NCBI GenBank assembly: GCA_021234155.1
Contig: JAJEKV010000480.1
Location: 1-64,000 of the forward strand
Source of the DNA: Isoetes taiwanensis
Taxonomy: Eukaryota; Streptophyta; Lycopodiopsida; Isoetales; Isoetaceae
DNA: 64,000 bases
Direction of reading: 5' to 3'
Shown: one piece after another, positions 45,675 to 56,745 of the stretch
Layout of the letters: the number at the start of each line of letters is the position of its first letter
Numbering within the stretch: position 1 is the first letter of the stretch
Notes under the pieces: model-generated
Database searches by the model: none
What the model saw: only the letters and a program-made list of their open reading frames with translations
What the model was told of the DNA's origin: nothing
Translations under genes and position numbers: made by a program

Positions 45675-47150
45675 GTAGCTTTCGTGGACTTTGCTAAAGC
45701 ATTCGACACAGTTCCCCGGATGGAATTGAGCGAGAGGATGACACAAATAGGGTTCCACAGGAGATCAGAGCGGCTGTTTCTCAGTTGTATTCAGAGGTAC
45801 TCATAAAAGTTGCATGGGTTGGGGTACGACAAGGCTGCCCGCTGTCTCCAACTTTGTTTGGGATTTTCGTAGATGAACTGGAAGACTGGATAAAGCTCGA
45901 TCTCTAGCAGGCACCAAGTTAGGAGCGCACATAATCCAGTTATTGCTGTATGCCGATGATGTGGTACTAGTAGCCAGTAAAAAACAAATCTTGCAAGATC
46001 ACTTGTACAGCCTAGAAAACTTTTGTGATGAAAAGAAAATGATGGTAAATGTAGCAAAAACAAAGACCATGGTCTTTGGCACCGAGGAAAATTAAATTTT
46101 ACCTATCGGGGACATATATTGGAGCGATGAGGATTGCTACAAATACCTTGGAGTAGACATATCCTCTAACTACAGCTGGAAGGAATGCATTAAACGCCGA
46201 GTCACGGGAGGGAAGACAACATTGTACAGCATGCTTACAAAATGCAAAGACGACCTCAGCGACAAATTGGGGACTTAAGAAAGTTACATTTCAAAACATT
46301 GGTGCAAACAGTATTGCTCTACGGGGCACCCATTTGGGGACCAGAAATTCTGGCCAGACTATGGAATCAGATTGAACAAAAGACGTTCCTGCGTGAGGAG
46401 CTTGGAGTCAGAGCTCAAATCCCATATGCCATAATACTTGCGGAGTCTGGTATGTTTCCTTTAGAGATAGAAGCTCTTTTCCAGTCTATCAATTTTCTTA
46501 ACAGGCTCAAGGAGCAATGTTCCGATCGCCCGTCCTACCAGGCTATGGTTAGTTCGGATCAGGGGTGGCTGAAAAATCTTCATGCATGGGCAAGAAATGG
46601 GGCATACAGATCCTAAGCGGCGGCCAACAAGTCGAGGTGCAAGGATATTGCTTGAGAAATGTGCAGTTGACCATTTATGGGCAGATCCAGGGAGCCGGAT
46701 GTTGCAGTACATGGCAAATATCAATCACATGGAAGAGCATAAAAGCCAGAACTATTTGAATTCGGATATCCCTAAGTTCTGTAAACAGGTCATAGCCAAA
46801 TACCGTACCAGCTCGCACCGGCTGGAAATAGAGGTTGGCAGATGGGCAAAAACATCTAGGGAAGCAAGGCTGTGCAAAATTTGTGACTCTGGCTGGCAAC
46901 GTAGAAGACGAGCACATTATGTTCATACAATGCCCAGGGTATACACACATCAGAGAGAAGTTTGATATACATAAAACAGATTACTATTCATTGTTATATA
47001 TGGCTCCTATAGAATTAAGACTATATCTGCAAGCAGTAGATACTCATTGATCACTATTGCTGAATTTGTAATTGATTTGATATTGTGCTCCATAGCCTCT
47101 CTTGGCCCTTAGAGAGTATTAGACATAAATAAATAAATAAAAATAAAAAT
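45675..47150 (+). pseudogene. LINE ORF2: reverse transcriptase to 3' tail (3' half)
   Basis: Continues the LINE interrupted at 22909. The first codons give AFVDFAKAFDTVPR, then GVRQGCPLSPTLFGIF, LLLYADDVVLVA (catalytic YADD at 45949-45960) and KTMVFG: the conserved reverse-transcriptase blocks in order. The 124-codon frame 46242-46616 carries the thumb-like part (LLYGAPIWGPEI). A C-terminal zinc-binding segment (RLCKIC ... EHIMFIQCPGYTHIREKF) is split by a shift near 46893. The stop near 47047-47049 is followed by a short UTR and an AAATAAATAAATAAAA tail. Several frameshifts and stops: inactive. Confidence 0.87.
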
Positions 47151-47513
47151 ATCGATAGGAAACCAACTGAGACAAAAAATTATATGTATGAGATGGTTAC
47201 ATGTGCCTGATAAATTGATCATATGCAAGAAACAAGAAAGAGCGCATTGAAATTCGACTGGCCTAAATGACACACACAAGTATTGCTTCTTAGATTATAC
47301 AACCAATTGCCATAAGTTACAAGGCAACATGATAAGTGCAAAATGAGCGTCAACACCTCGTATTCCTAGGATAAAGATGGTTTGCAATCTTCAAGTCAGT
47401 TTATTTTTTTAGATTTTAATTTAATATATTTTACAAACCCTTCTCTGAGGGTGCACTATCCCATTTTATTAATCATAGTCATGATAATTCATTAGCCAAT
47501 TCAAAGGGGACAT

Positions 47514-47751
47514 TGTTGATTCCTAATCCAGAATCCTGAATATATCCCAGAGAGGTTAATCAGTTGGACTAACAGACTTTGGGAAGAACTAGAGATACTG
47601 TTTGCAGTGTTCGCAAGCCTGAGCCTGGTTGAGTGGTGAACTTGTGCCAGAAGCTTCTGCTTTGTGACAAGGATTGATGTAAGAGAGACTTCTTGAAGTT
47701 GCTTGTTCCTTACTTTGCTGAATCCACATGAATTACAAATGATGCATATCA
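47514..47751 (+). repeat. 5' LTR of the small LTR element
   Basis: Starts TGTTGATTCCTAATCC and ends GATGCATATCA (TG...CA ends). Confidence 0.8.
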
Positions 47752-47765
47752 ATTGGTATCAAAGC
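47752..47765 (+). promoter_or_regulatory. Primer-binding site of the small LTR element
   Basis: ATTGGTATCAAAGC directly after the LTR, a one-base variant of the initiator-tRNA-Met complement. Confidence 0.82.
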
Positions 47766-49319
47766 TGTGTTGCGTTTCTTTCGTTGGAGCTTGTGGGTGA
47801 TTAAAGATTTACACTAGAGGAAGAGATGTGAAATTTGTGTCTTGTTTGACTAGACAGGATTTTGATAGTTTTATGTCTTCTATGTGTATGAGCAAGGGTT
47901 TGTGCTGAATAGGGAAATTAGGTAGAGACTAAGGAAAACTTGGTGGGAAATAGGGATATACTCTGATTGGAAAAAAACTAATTTAGTTTTCTTAGCTCTG
48001 CCCCAAAGTGTAAGACCTAGCTAAAGTTAGGTCCAACACCAGGATAAACCATGTTAATCAAGCAGGAGATAAATTCCATAAACTGGTAAGGCTTGAATAA
48101 TCACAAAGATAGCATTCAGGATTTGAAGATGCAAATAAAAAATTGTACCCTAAATATTGGGGATTTTGTAGTGGCAAAAACACATAAGTATCTGAGCAAG
48201 AACAAATGGCTCAGGGCAGGCCCTGTGAAAAGATTAGAGGCTGAAGATCAACCCAAACACTCCTGCAGTCATCATTTCTGCTTCTAGTTGAATCAAGAGA
48301 GCTTAGATGTCATAGCTGGTCGGAATAGCTCTAGCAGTTCAGGCGCTCATTCCTCGCTGCCCTAAACTGATGCCCTACCTTCAATTCCTTTGCCATGGTA
48401 AACAACTTCAGTAATAATGAACGAGATAATCCTTATACCTTGAACCTTAAGCTTTGAAATCCTTCATAACTTTGTCATTGAGATGGATCTATGATAGATA
48501 CGATGATGAGGTAAATAGTCATTGGTTTGAACTATTCTAAATGAATAAACTAATTAGCTTTGGTGTGCGGATAATGTAACAGGTTAACCAACATTACGGC
48601 GATTACATTTGGATGTACTTATTAGTTTTAACATTATCAGTTGAGCATCGCGGGACATGGAGATTGTCATGCAGGATATTGTTTTAGGAAAACGTTCTTA
48701 TTTTATAAACACATGGAGCAACCTAAGGTTTTAGGTGTTTGCGATTTAAAAGGTAAAGGGCTATTTAAAAATAAAAATAAAAAAATGGATTTGTGGGTGC
48801 ATGTGAGTGCTGGAATGACTAAGCATTATTTTCATTTGATTGGGTTAATGAAAGCATTCCTTTTTAATCAAATGTTGTTCTAGATTAAAGAAGTAAGAAG
48901 GTAACTGTGACTGCAGCACCGAAGCCAAATCTTTGTCTTATAAGCAGATGGTAAGGTTACCACCCTACGAAAATACTTTCAAAGCAGATAGTTAGGTGAC
49001 TAGCTTAAAGAAAAGGTGGATATTCTAGCAATGCAGATAGTCAGGTGACTACTTTGGGAAAAGGTGGTTGTTCTTTCAAGGCAGATGATTGAGCATGATC
49101 AATCTTGAGACAGGAAGGAAAGAATTTGATTCTGCAAGGTAGATGATCAAGGACGATCAGTCTTGACATGGGAAGAAAATGTTACGGCAAAAGCTCGAGG
49201 GTATGGCTCAGAGGACTTGTAGAAGAAACACAGATGCAATTATAGATTTAAAGTTGTAAATGATCCTAATTTAGCTAAAGGCTGTTCCTTTTCCAAAAGG
49301 TTTAAGTAGTATATATAAT
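47766..49319 (+). other. Interior of the small LTR element
   Basis: About 1.55 kb without a recognisable protein. At 48940-49180 a degenerate ~60-70-bp unit with GCAGATAGT(C/T)AGGTGACTA and AAAAGGTGG recurs three to four times. Confidence 0.5.
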
Positions 49320-50173
49320 AGCCAATTCCTAATCCAATATCCCAAATATATCCCACAGAGGTTAATCAGTTGGACTAATAGACTCTCAAAATTGGGAAGA
49401 ACTAAAGATCCTGTTTGCAATGTTCATAAGCATGAGCCCAGTTGGGTGGTGAATTTGTGCCAGAAGCTTCTGTTTTGTGACAAGGATTGGCCGTGAAAGA
49501 GAGTTCTTGAAGTTGTTTGTTTCGAGTGTGTTTTTGCTTGAGGTATGCCATTTTTGGACCGGTCAGCCGTTTCAGAGCACTTTTTGTTTTGCTTTTTTTC
49601 ATGACAGGCAGGACTCTGACGGGTCCTTATAATGATACATGATGGGCTATTAGGGATATTCATAGGTAGTACTTTTATGTCGTTCAAATTCCATCCACAT
49701 TTTAGCATCTTGCATCTGGCTCCAAGAGGTGACCTATTCTTATGCATTGGATCAACATACTGACGTTCTCTAACGGGTACAACAAATATTAATTTCTATG
49801 CAGCCAAGAACTACTTTTTCAGCACCTCATACCTGGATCCATGAGGCGGCATAATCTTTGTCCATTGGATCAACAAACACATTATGGCACCCGAATGAGT
49901 GAGTTCTATGGACGATAGATGAGGGACGACATGCTTTGATATGGCCGGTGAAGAGCGACGTACTAAAATGATGTTGGATGAAGGGCCTAACGTTCTAAAA
50001 TGACGATAGGTGAAAGGTCTGACGTGCTTGGAGAGCGGTGCAGGGGTAATGTGACGGGCTGAAAGCAGTTTTTTAGCACATGTATTGTCCACATGCTTTT
50101 TAGCATATATCAAGCAAAAACAGATCCTTCCTTACTTTGCTGAATTTGCAGGAATTATAGATGATTCATATCA
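49320..50173 (+). repeat. 3' LTR interrupted by a nested element
   Basis: Matches the 5' LTR up to CTTGAAGTTGTTTGTTTC (about 49523) and again from TTCCTTACTTTGCTGAAT (about 50128) to CATATCA (50173). The ~600 bp between are absent from the 5' LTR. Confidence 0.82.
49524..50127. mobile_element. ~600-bp inverted-repeat element nested in the LTR
   Basis: The ends contain GTTTTTGCTTGA (49530-49541) and its perfect complement TCAAGCAAAAAC (50110-50121), with weaker inverted similarity beyond. Comparison with the uninterrupted LTR gives the insertion limits and suggests a TTC duplication. The interior has ACGTxCTAAAATGA repeats and no coding frame. The superfamily is undetermined. Confidence 0.72.
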
Positions 50174-50818
50174 CAACTACTTTCTAGACTCAGGAAATTT
50201 CCATCTTCCATAAGATCATTACTTTTGATGGACTGTCGATAGACATGGATAATATGCAAAATGACATTACAAATAGAAAATAAAAGTTTTATGGTATACA
50301 TGCATATGACACCCTGAAATGTACCATGTATACCACAATGTCTGAAGAATAATATGACACACCTGAAGAATAATATGAACCCACATCCTTGTTGCGTCAA
50401 TCATGTACAAATATCAGATATGCATTTAAAGGTATAATAACAAAAAAGTCTACGATCTAAGCAAATATGTTAAATCCATGTCCCTATTCCAAAATATAAA
50501 GACCATTTAACCCAAAGACCATATATTTGAATGACCCAAAGGTAGAACATAATTCTTGCTCTAACAAAGATAAAGCTACCAGCATTTCAACTACTTTAAC
50601 TACTGATCTGACGTAGTAATCCTTCTCCAGTGTAAACAGACTGACCAGAATAATTCTATCCATTTCCAAGCACTACATCAGCAGAAAAATATCCATGATA
50701 AATAAATAAAGAAAAGCAAAATATCCCAAAATTGAAGTGCACTACAATCACAGTCTGATGCATGTGCAAAGCATTAATGGTTGTATAAAAATTTACCTTT
50801 TTAAACCTGAACAACAAA
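50174..50818. other. AT-rich spacer
   Basis: No gene or repeat recognised. Confidence 0.45.
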
Positions 50819-51120
50819 CACAACAAAAAGGTCAATTAGCGATGCATGTAGCGACTTCTGGATCACATCTATCACGATAATGCGGCCACGTGACGGGACA
50901 TGACCTAGGCGTTGCTAGAGACCGTCACATGGGACACCGGTCGGACGTCTCATGTGACCTGCATGACGGTAGTGACATAGACATGACACAGATGTGACCT
51001 AGAAATCTGCATAGACGTGACCTATGTGACTCAGACGTGACACTGATGTAACCATGTGACATCTAGTAGAAGTCACATGCGACGTTGACTAGACGTCGCA
51101 TGTGCATGTTACGCGTCGAT
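50819..51120 (+). mobile_element. One end of a second CACAACAA (CACTA-type) element
   Basis: CACAACAAAAAGGTCAATTA at 50819 followed by GCGATG and many GTGACCT/CATGCGACGT-like motifs matches the terminal and subterminal layout of the large element. Most CpG positions here read TG or CA, as expected after methylation-driven decay. No opposite end was found, so this is a fragment. Confidence 0.68.
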
Positions 51121-52147
51121 CCCACGGTGCACATTTTGATTTTAGCATGTTCCTATAATGTAGGTTGGGGGGGGGGGGGGTGCGTAAGTGGCAAGGGTTT
51201 TAATGTTAGAACTTCTTTAAATCCTATTAAGATTCCCCTAGGTTCTCTAAAATTATAGGAAGATTCCCCTAAATTCACTTGAATTCAATTAGATTTCCTT
51301 AGATTCCTCAGATTTGATGAGATTCTCTTAGATTATATGAGGATTTCCCTAGGTTGTCCAAGCTACCATTAAGATTCCCCTAGATTCTCACTCTAAGGTC
51401 CCTTTTGTTTTTGTTTGTATATATATGGGTTCGTGATGATATCGTTATGATCAATTAATGAGACTTGGCTGGAAAGTCTTCTTGCCTCTCTCATTGTCAT
51501 GGGTAGTCCCTGTCTTTGGTGTTTTGACAGCCTTTGACTGGCTTCCCTAATTGACTTATCAGTTTCACTCCGCATGCATTGAGATACAATACATAGCGAT
51601 AGGCGGTTATTTCGTTCGGGTGTATGGCTCAGTGGGTAGAGCACTAGGCTCTTGAGTAGCGAGGATTTTTTCATAGTACTTGGGTAACTTAGTAATGAGT
51701 CAACGTGGGTGGCGAAGATTTGACATTTGTGAATACTTTGTTGAAGAGATTCTAGAGTAATAATATTGAGGTTTTTTTTTATAATTGTTATATTTAAGTT
51801 TATTTAAGGGTAACGTCAATGAGTTGGGATGTGGAAACTTTACGTATTAAGTACTATGGTTGGGTAATGATAGTGGGTGGTATCTTCTTTCTTATTTTTG
51901 GAGGGTCTTGGTATTTTGCGAGAGAGAGCGCTGCATGTAACGCCCGCATCGCGGAGTTCCCTTCAACAAAACCCCCTCAGGCATCAACTCCCCCCGGGTT
52001 TGTGAGAAATTAAATCTTGGTTTTTTGGACAGCCCCGCCAGCATTCAATGACGAAATTTAGTGAAAGGGCATTTCGGTGGGTTGGTTTTCTACGAAACTA
52101 TGCTCACCTCATTTTCGTTGCGCCTCAAGGAAATCTGTGACCGGCTC
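51121..52147. other. Unassigned DNA with a tRNA-like half
   Basis: A run of G (~51167-51180), then repeated AGATTCCCCTAGATTC-type sequence (51220-51390). At 51617-51660 GTATGGCTCAGTGGGTAGAG has a perfect Pol III A box and tRNA-like D-arm, but no T-arm/B box follows, so it is a truncated tRNA or SINE head. The 64-codon frame 51819-52013 has one hydrophobic segment (WVMIVGGIFFLIFGGSW) and no known relative. Confidence 0.4.
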
Positions 52148-52455
52148 AAGAGCACACAAGGCAGACAATCGGATTTCTAAGGTGAGTGGAGCTGCAGGTG
52201 GATCGGAATGTGCATAAAAACTCAGTTCATGATCTTTTTTTCGGGAGGAGGTCAAAGAGCACACAAGTCGGGGACAATCCGGATTTCTAAGGTGAGTGGA
52301 GGTGCGGTGGATCGGAATGTGCATAAAAACTCAGTTCATGATCTTTTTTCTCAGGTTTCTCAGCGGTTACACAAGCCAGGACAATCGGATTTTTAAGGTG
52401 AGTGGAGCTGCAGGTGGATCGGAATGTGCATAAGAACTCAGTTCATGATCTTTCT
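52148..52455. repeat. Three-copy ~106-bp tandem repeat
   Basis: Each unit has ACAATCGGATTTCTAAGGTG, GGATCGGAATGTGCATAA and CTCAGTTCATGATCTTT. Units start near 52148, 52253 and 52362. Confidence 0.92.
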
Positions 52456-54535
52456 CAGCTGTATCTTACCTTTGTAGCTGAGGAAGGAGCTGGGCATTTG
52501 CTTGGAGGCTGGCGCTCAACTAAGTTGCTTGAGGTAAAAAGTATTTCGGTCCATTCTTTAACTATTCTTTTCTTTGCAAGCAAAGCATGAGACCTCTTCT
52601 GGGGATGGATTTTTTTCGTAAAGCTTGAAGCGGTATTGGCCAGGAAACAATCCTTTCACGTTTGCATTTGGAGCCATTCTTATCTTGGGGTTTGGAAGAG
52701 AAGGCGCACTTGGAGCCCTTCTTAGGAGCTTCTGGAGCCGTTCTTACTGCTTTGGAAGAGAAGCAGTTCTTGAAGCCATCTTACGGGGAGCCGTTCTTAG
52801 CCGAGGATTCGGACCAAGAGCTTCAACCAGCCTCCATGCTCTTTAGCAGGTATATCTTTCTTTTCTAATTTCGTGCATGCATTTTTGTTTAGCGATGATG
52901 CTTCGATCAAGGAAGACGTGCCTGGCTTCTCATGATCTTTATTTTTTTTGTCTAGAATCCTTTAACAGTTTGACAGTTCTTATGATGTTTCTTTCTCTGT
53001 CTGGAGCCTTTCTTCCCGTTTCAATTTGTTATTGCTAAACTTTCTGATCATGGGAATGTGTGAGCAAAAACAATTGGCCTCTGCTCTACTTCAATTTTTT
53101 GCGAACCGATTCCTCTTTGATCTTCCCAAGTTCTTTGCTTTCCTTTTTTTTTTTTTCCAATATCATTTCCCCTTCTTGCATCATTTCATAAAACCCACTT
53201 TTAGTTATTTCAAGCAAGCAAGTGCGGTTTCATCTCTGCCACAAAGCCTTGTGCAAACATTTTTTCTTTTGCATGGCATTCAACTCTGCTCCGATGAGCG
53301 CATTGAACCTCAGAAGCTTTGGTTTTAAGCTTTGGTTTCATCAGGTTCCATGTGTATCAGGTTTGTTAAATTTGCTTGCAACTTTGAAGGTTTTGAAGTT
53401 TCATATGCATCAGGTTTTGTGTGCGCTGCCAAAGATCCTTTTTTTTTCCCGAATAGGGAACAAGATCCATTGGAGCAGGACCGCTATTGCATAGTTACTG
53501 GATCTCCTAACGGAGCAGGGTTCTCTATTATGGCTCTCTATTATGGCGTACCATCTTGCTTCATTTCATCAGAATTAAACGTAAGTGAGCATATAAACCA
53601 TGTCGTGATTTTGGAAGTTCATCTTTATTGTAAATATCTTTAGCGATTTCTGCTTCTTTGGTTTATTTTAGGCAGCAAACACTGTGTATAGGCGCTTGAA
53701 GGTTTGAATATGTGTCTAGCAAATCTGGAATATGGCATTAAGCAAGACATCTAGCCTGCATTAACAAGTAAGTAAAAAATTTCAATATTCATCTTTCTAG
53801 GTATTGTATGCTTTTCTTTCACATGTTTCTAATCTGGATTGCCGTTACAGTCATGAGTTTTCCATAAGGCTATTTTTGTTTAAAAGCATTCTGATGCCTT
53901 CTAATTTTATCAAGGGCCTTGCACATTTGTGAGCTACATAATCGGATTTGCTGTATAACAAGATGTTAATAGCAACACAACCATTATTAGTTGCAGTGTT
54001 TTGATGTGTAAATTACTGGCATGTTCTCTCTATAGGTGTAAGAAATGGTTAGCCCAAACTGCTTTCTTATCCATACACAGATTCTCCTAGACTAGATAAA
54101 GAAGTGAATAGTTCTTGATGATTCTTCAAATCAGGATAGCGTAGACTATTTGATTCTTTCAAACGCATACTTTTCAAGCTTATTTGTACCATGGCATACA
54201 TCTCTAAGGTTGAAGTATTGTTGCAATTATTTAATTTCTCACGTGTTCTATCAGGCATTCCTAAAATAATTGGATGATGAATTATTATGTGGTCATTTGC
54301 AGGTGGACGTCCATATGGGAAACGGACAGCTCATCTATGTGGAAAGTTACCTCAGCAATTTCTCTACAAAGTTCTATGGAGAAATTAATCCTCAAATGTT
54401 GAAACTGTTGATCACTGCAGCTAAAACATACCTTTCTTTGAAGGATATTTATGGTACAAGAATTACTGATATTTACATTCAACAGTGTGGCCTTGCATTT
54501 GAGTCAAGATTTGGATGTGCAATGTCTCATCCTTG
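52456..54535 (+). pseudogene. Multi-exon gene-like fragment, unknown protein
   Basis: Plus-strand exon-like pieces with good splice signals. One piece near 52456-52532 reads GHLLGGWRSTKLLE up to GTAAAAAG. A second, about 52670-52849, is Leu/Glu-rich with near-repeated LEPFLxxG/LEEK. A third, ending at 53580 (SIMALYYGVPSCFISSELN), stops at a strong GTAAGT donor. A final exon, 54303-54535, follows CATTTGCAG and reads VDVHMGNGQLIYVESYLSNF ... KTYLSLKDIYGTRITDIYIQ to a TGA. The last exon looks like real protein but I do not recognise the family. Upstream of a Helitron 3' end, so capture is plausible. Confidence 0.42.
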
Positions 54536-55800
54536 AACAGTGGCACATGTTAGTTAGGATCATGTATGATTATGTAACTATATGAAAATCTGGTAGATAA
54601 TGTATAGTATAGTGTGCAAAAGGCGCATTTGATGTTCAACATCTAATAATCTTATTATACGGTTGAGAAGGAAAATTTGGCAATCCTGGATTTATATCAT
54701 TTTCTTCACCTAAGAAGGGCATGATTTTATTTTTTTTGATGGAGGAAAATGTTTCTGTACAAGGACAAATCACTTTAAAGGCATTTTGGTCTTTATTTTT
54801 TTTCTATACGAAATATTATTTCACACAATCCATGTTTGCAATAAGACAATATTTTGAAACCATTCAGTAGCGAAACTCGAACTTGGCCTTGACCTTGGCA
54901 CAAGAGACTCAACCTTGGCCTTTTACCCTAGCTTTTTAAGCTTCGAGAGGTTTATTTAGTTTTCTATTTGGGATGATAGTGTGTTTATGACCAAACCATT
55001 CTTCACTTTGACATCCCTATTTTGGAAGGCTTGGTTGCTATACATCACTTAGTCGCAAATATAGTGATATACTTGCTAATGAGGGGCTAATGAATGACCT
55101 TGCATTCAAATTTAATGTAGTTTGGTCTTTAAAGCGACACAATAAATTACATGCAAGAATGCAGTAGTCACAACTAAACAAACAATATAAATGAATGAGG
55201 TATCATAAAGGAGTGCAATCGTTCAATACTGCATGCAAAGATGCTTGGATGTCTTTTTGGGAGCGTTTATAACCATAAGAATACAATATGGAATTATGAT
55301 TGTGAGCATTAAATGCCCATAAATACATGCTCTAAAAAGAAGCGCAACAACGTTAGGCACGCTTTTACTATTATTCACAAGCAACTCCAACCATTTTGAA
55401 CACTCGAGATTGATTTAAACAACTCAAGTTCATCTTGCGATTCGAAGTTAGCACACAACTATTTATGCTAACTTATTATTGGAACAAGATCTTAAGCTTA
55501 AAACTTTCAATGTAGCCCAAAAGAATGCATATACCCAAAACACTCTATGTGCATGAAATATTAGAGATTTAATGCAAAAAATACATCCAAAAAAGCCTAA
55601 AGCATAAAAAGCTCTAAACCAATACCTTAAACTACATGCACTCCAATACATCTACCATTACACTATGTTTTTTGCTATTCTACCCATGGCTAATGCCTAA
55701 ACCCTAAACCTCTATACTTGGCACTCCAATGCATCTACAAAATCGATTACACATTCTTATTCCACCTATAAACTATATTACTCACCCATTCCACATGTCC
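54536..55800. other. AT-rich DNA leading to a Helitron 3' end
   Basis: No coding sequence recognised. Probably the 3' non-coding part of the Helitron ending at 55838. Confidence 0.45.
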
Positions 55801-55809
55801 ACGACTAAT

Positions 55810-55838
55810 GCCCGGCATCGCCGGGCACACGTTTCTAG
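55810..55838 (+). mobile_element. Helitron 3' terminus (second copy)
   Basis: Perfect GCCCGGC-ATC-GCCGGGC hairpin (55810-55826), ACACGTTT, CTAG (55835-55838) before T; preceded by ACGACTAAT as in the 43281 copy. The 5' end was not located and must lie upstream, possibly beyond 51 kb. Confidence 0.88.
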
Positions 55839-56365
55839 TTTGTAATTATTTAATGTAGGTTCGTTAAGGTTTATATGTTCTTGAAGATAACAGTGGAATA
55901 TTATAATTGTTTTTAGATTATTATTTCATGAGCGTCTAGCCTGCATTTTTTTCACAGTGTATATAAAGACCAATAATAAGTATTTTGCGTGCTAAGATGC
56001 GATTTCAATGTTTGCACCTATATCGTTCTTGTTGAATAGATTAATTTGAAGGATATCATTGTATTGTGTTCATATATATCAACAATTCTGAATTGGACTT
56101 AGATTGCCAATACAAAAAAAATCCTAAGGTTATAACTTGTGATTGAAGTGTGTGTCTCAATTGAGTGCAGATTGGCTAATGCAAAGATTATAATGTTAAA
56201 TAAATTGCTTCATGGATTTGTCTGTGCATTTATTTTTTGAATTGATTGGTGGAAGGATATACATTTACCATACATTTTAATTATGAGGCTTATCTTATCT
56301 ATGTGAACCATTATAAATGATTCGCAACATATAAGCTATAAATTGAACTACTTTTCATTGTAAAT
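55839..56365. other. AT-rich DNA
   Basis: Nothing recognised. Confidence 0.45.
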
Positions 56366-56531
56366 AACATGATCTCCTTGATTTTTGCCTAACATGATCT
56401 CCTCGATTTTTACCTGGCTTGTACTGCCATCTTTCTAAAGCATCGGGATGCTGTTCTTGTACTGCCATCTTTCTAAAGCATCGGGATGCTGTTCTTGTAC
56501 TGCCATCTTTCTAAAGCATCGGGATGCTGTT
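56366..56531. repeat. Two neighbouring tandem repeats (25 bp x2, 38 bp x3)
   Basis: AACATGATCTCC(T/C)TGATTTTT is duplicated at 25-bp spacing (from 56366). Directly after, a 38-bp unit (CTTGTACTGCCATCTTTCTA...) starts at 56418, 56456 and 56494; the three copies are identical as far as I can read. Confidence 0.97.
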
Positions 56532-56745
56532 ACGCTACCCACAATGCATGGTGCCTGCTGCCATTAACACATGGCCTTTAAGTGTAATATAAGATCAGAG
56601 ATATGTGTAAGGAGCATTGAAATGCGACATTATGAGTGATATAGTTTACAGATAGTTTCATATCTTACAGCAGTAAACAGGAAAAGGGACACACGTGGCT
56701 CCAAGCACAGAAGTACATGGCTGGCCCTTGTGCTCCTTCTGATCA

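Larger units (their letters stand above)
47514..50173 (+). mobile_element. Small LTR retroelement (2.66 kb) without coding capacity
   Basis: Direct repeats 47514-47751 (238 bp) and 49320-50173 (~250 bp plus a nested insertion) share most of their sequence. A PBS follows the first. The interior (47765-49319) has no gag or pol frame, so this is a TRIM- or LARD-type non-autonomous element or a strongly decayed one. The flanking 5 bp (GACAT, CAACT) do not match, so no target duplication is evident. Confidence 0.75.

Noticed and set aside
45205-45709. Plus- and minus-strand frames over 100 codons near the right end of the CACTA-type element
   Set aside because: They are read-through of CpG-rich subterminal repeats (runs of Arg/Val/Ala) and change frame between repeat units.
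51617-51660. A functional tRNA gene
   Set aside because: Only the 5' half with the A box is present; no T-arm, B box or acceptor closure follows.
51819-52013. A small membrane protein gene
   Set aside because: One hydrophobic stretch in a 64-codon frame with no recognisable family, inside repeat-derived DNA; not enough to call a gene.
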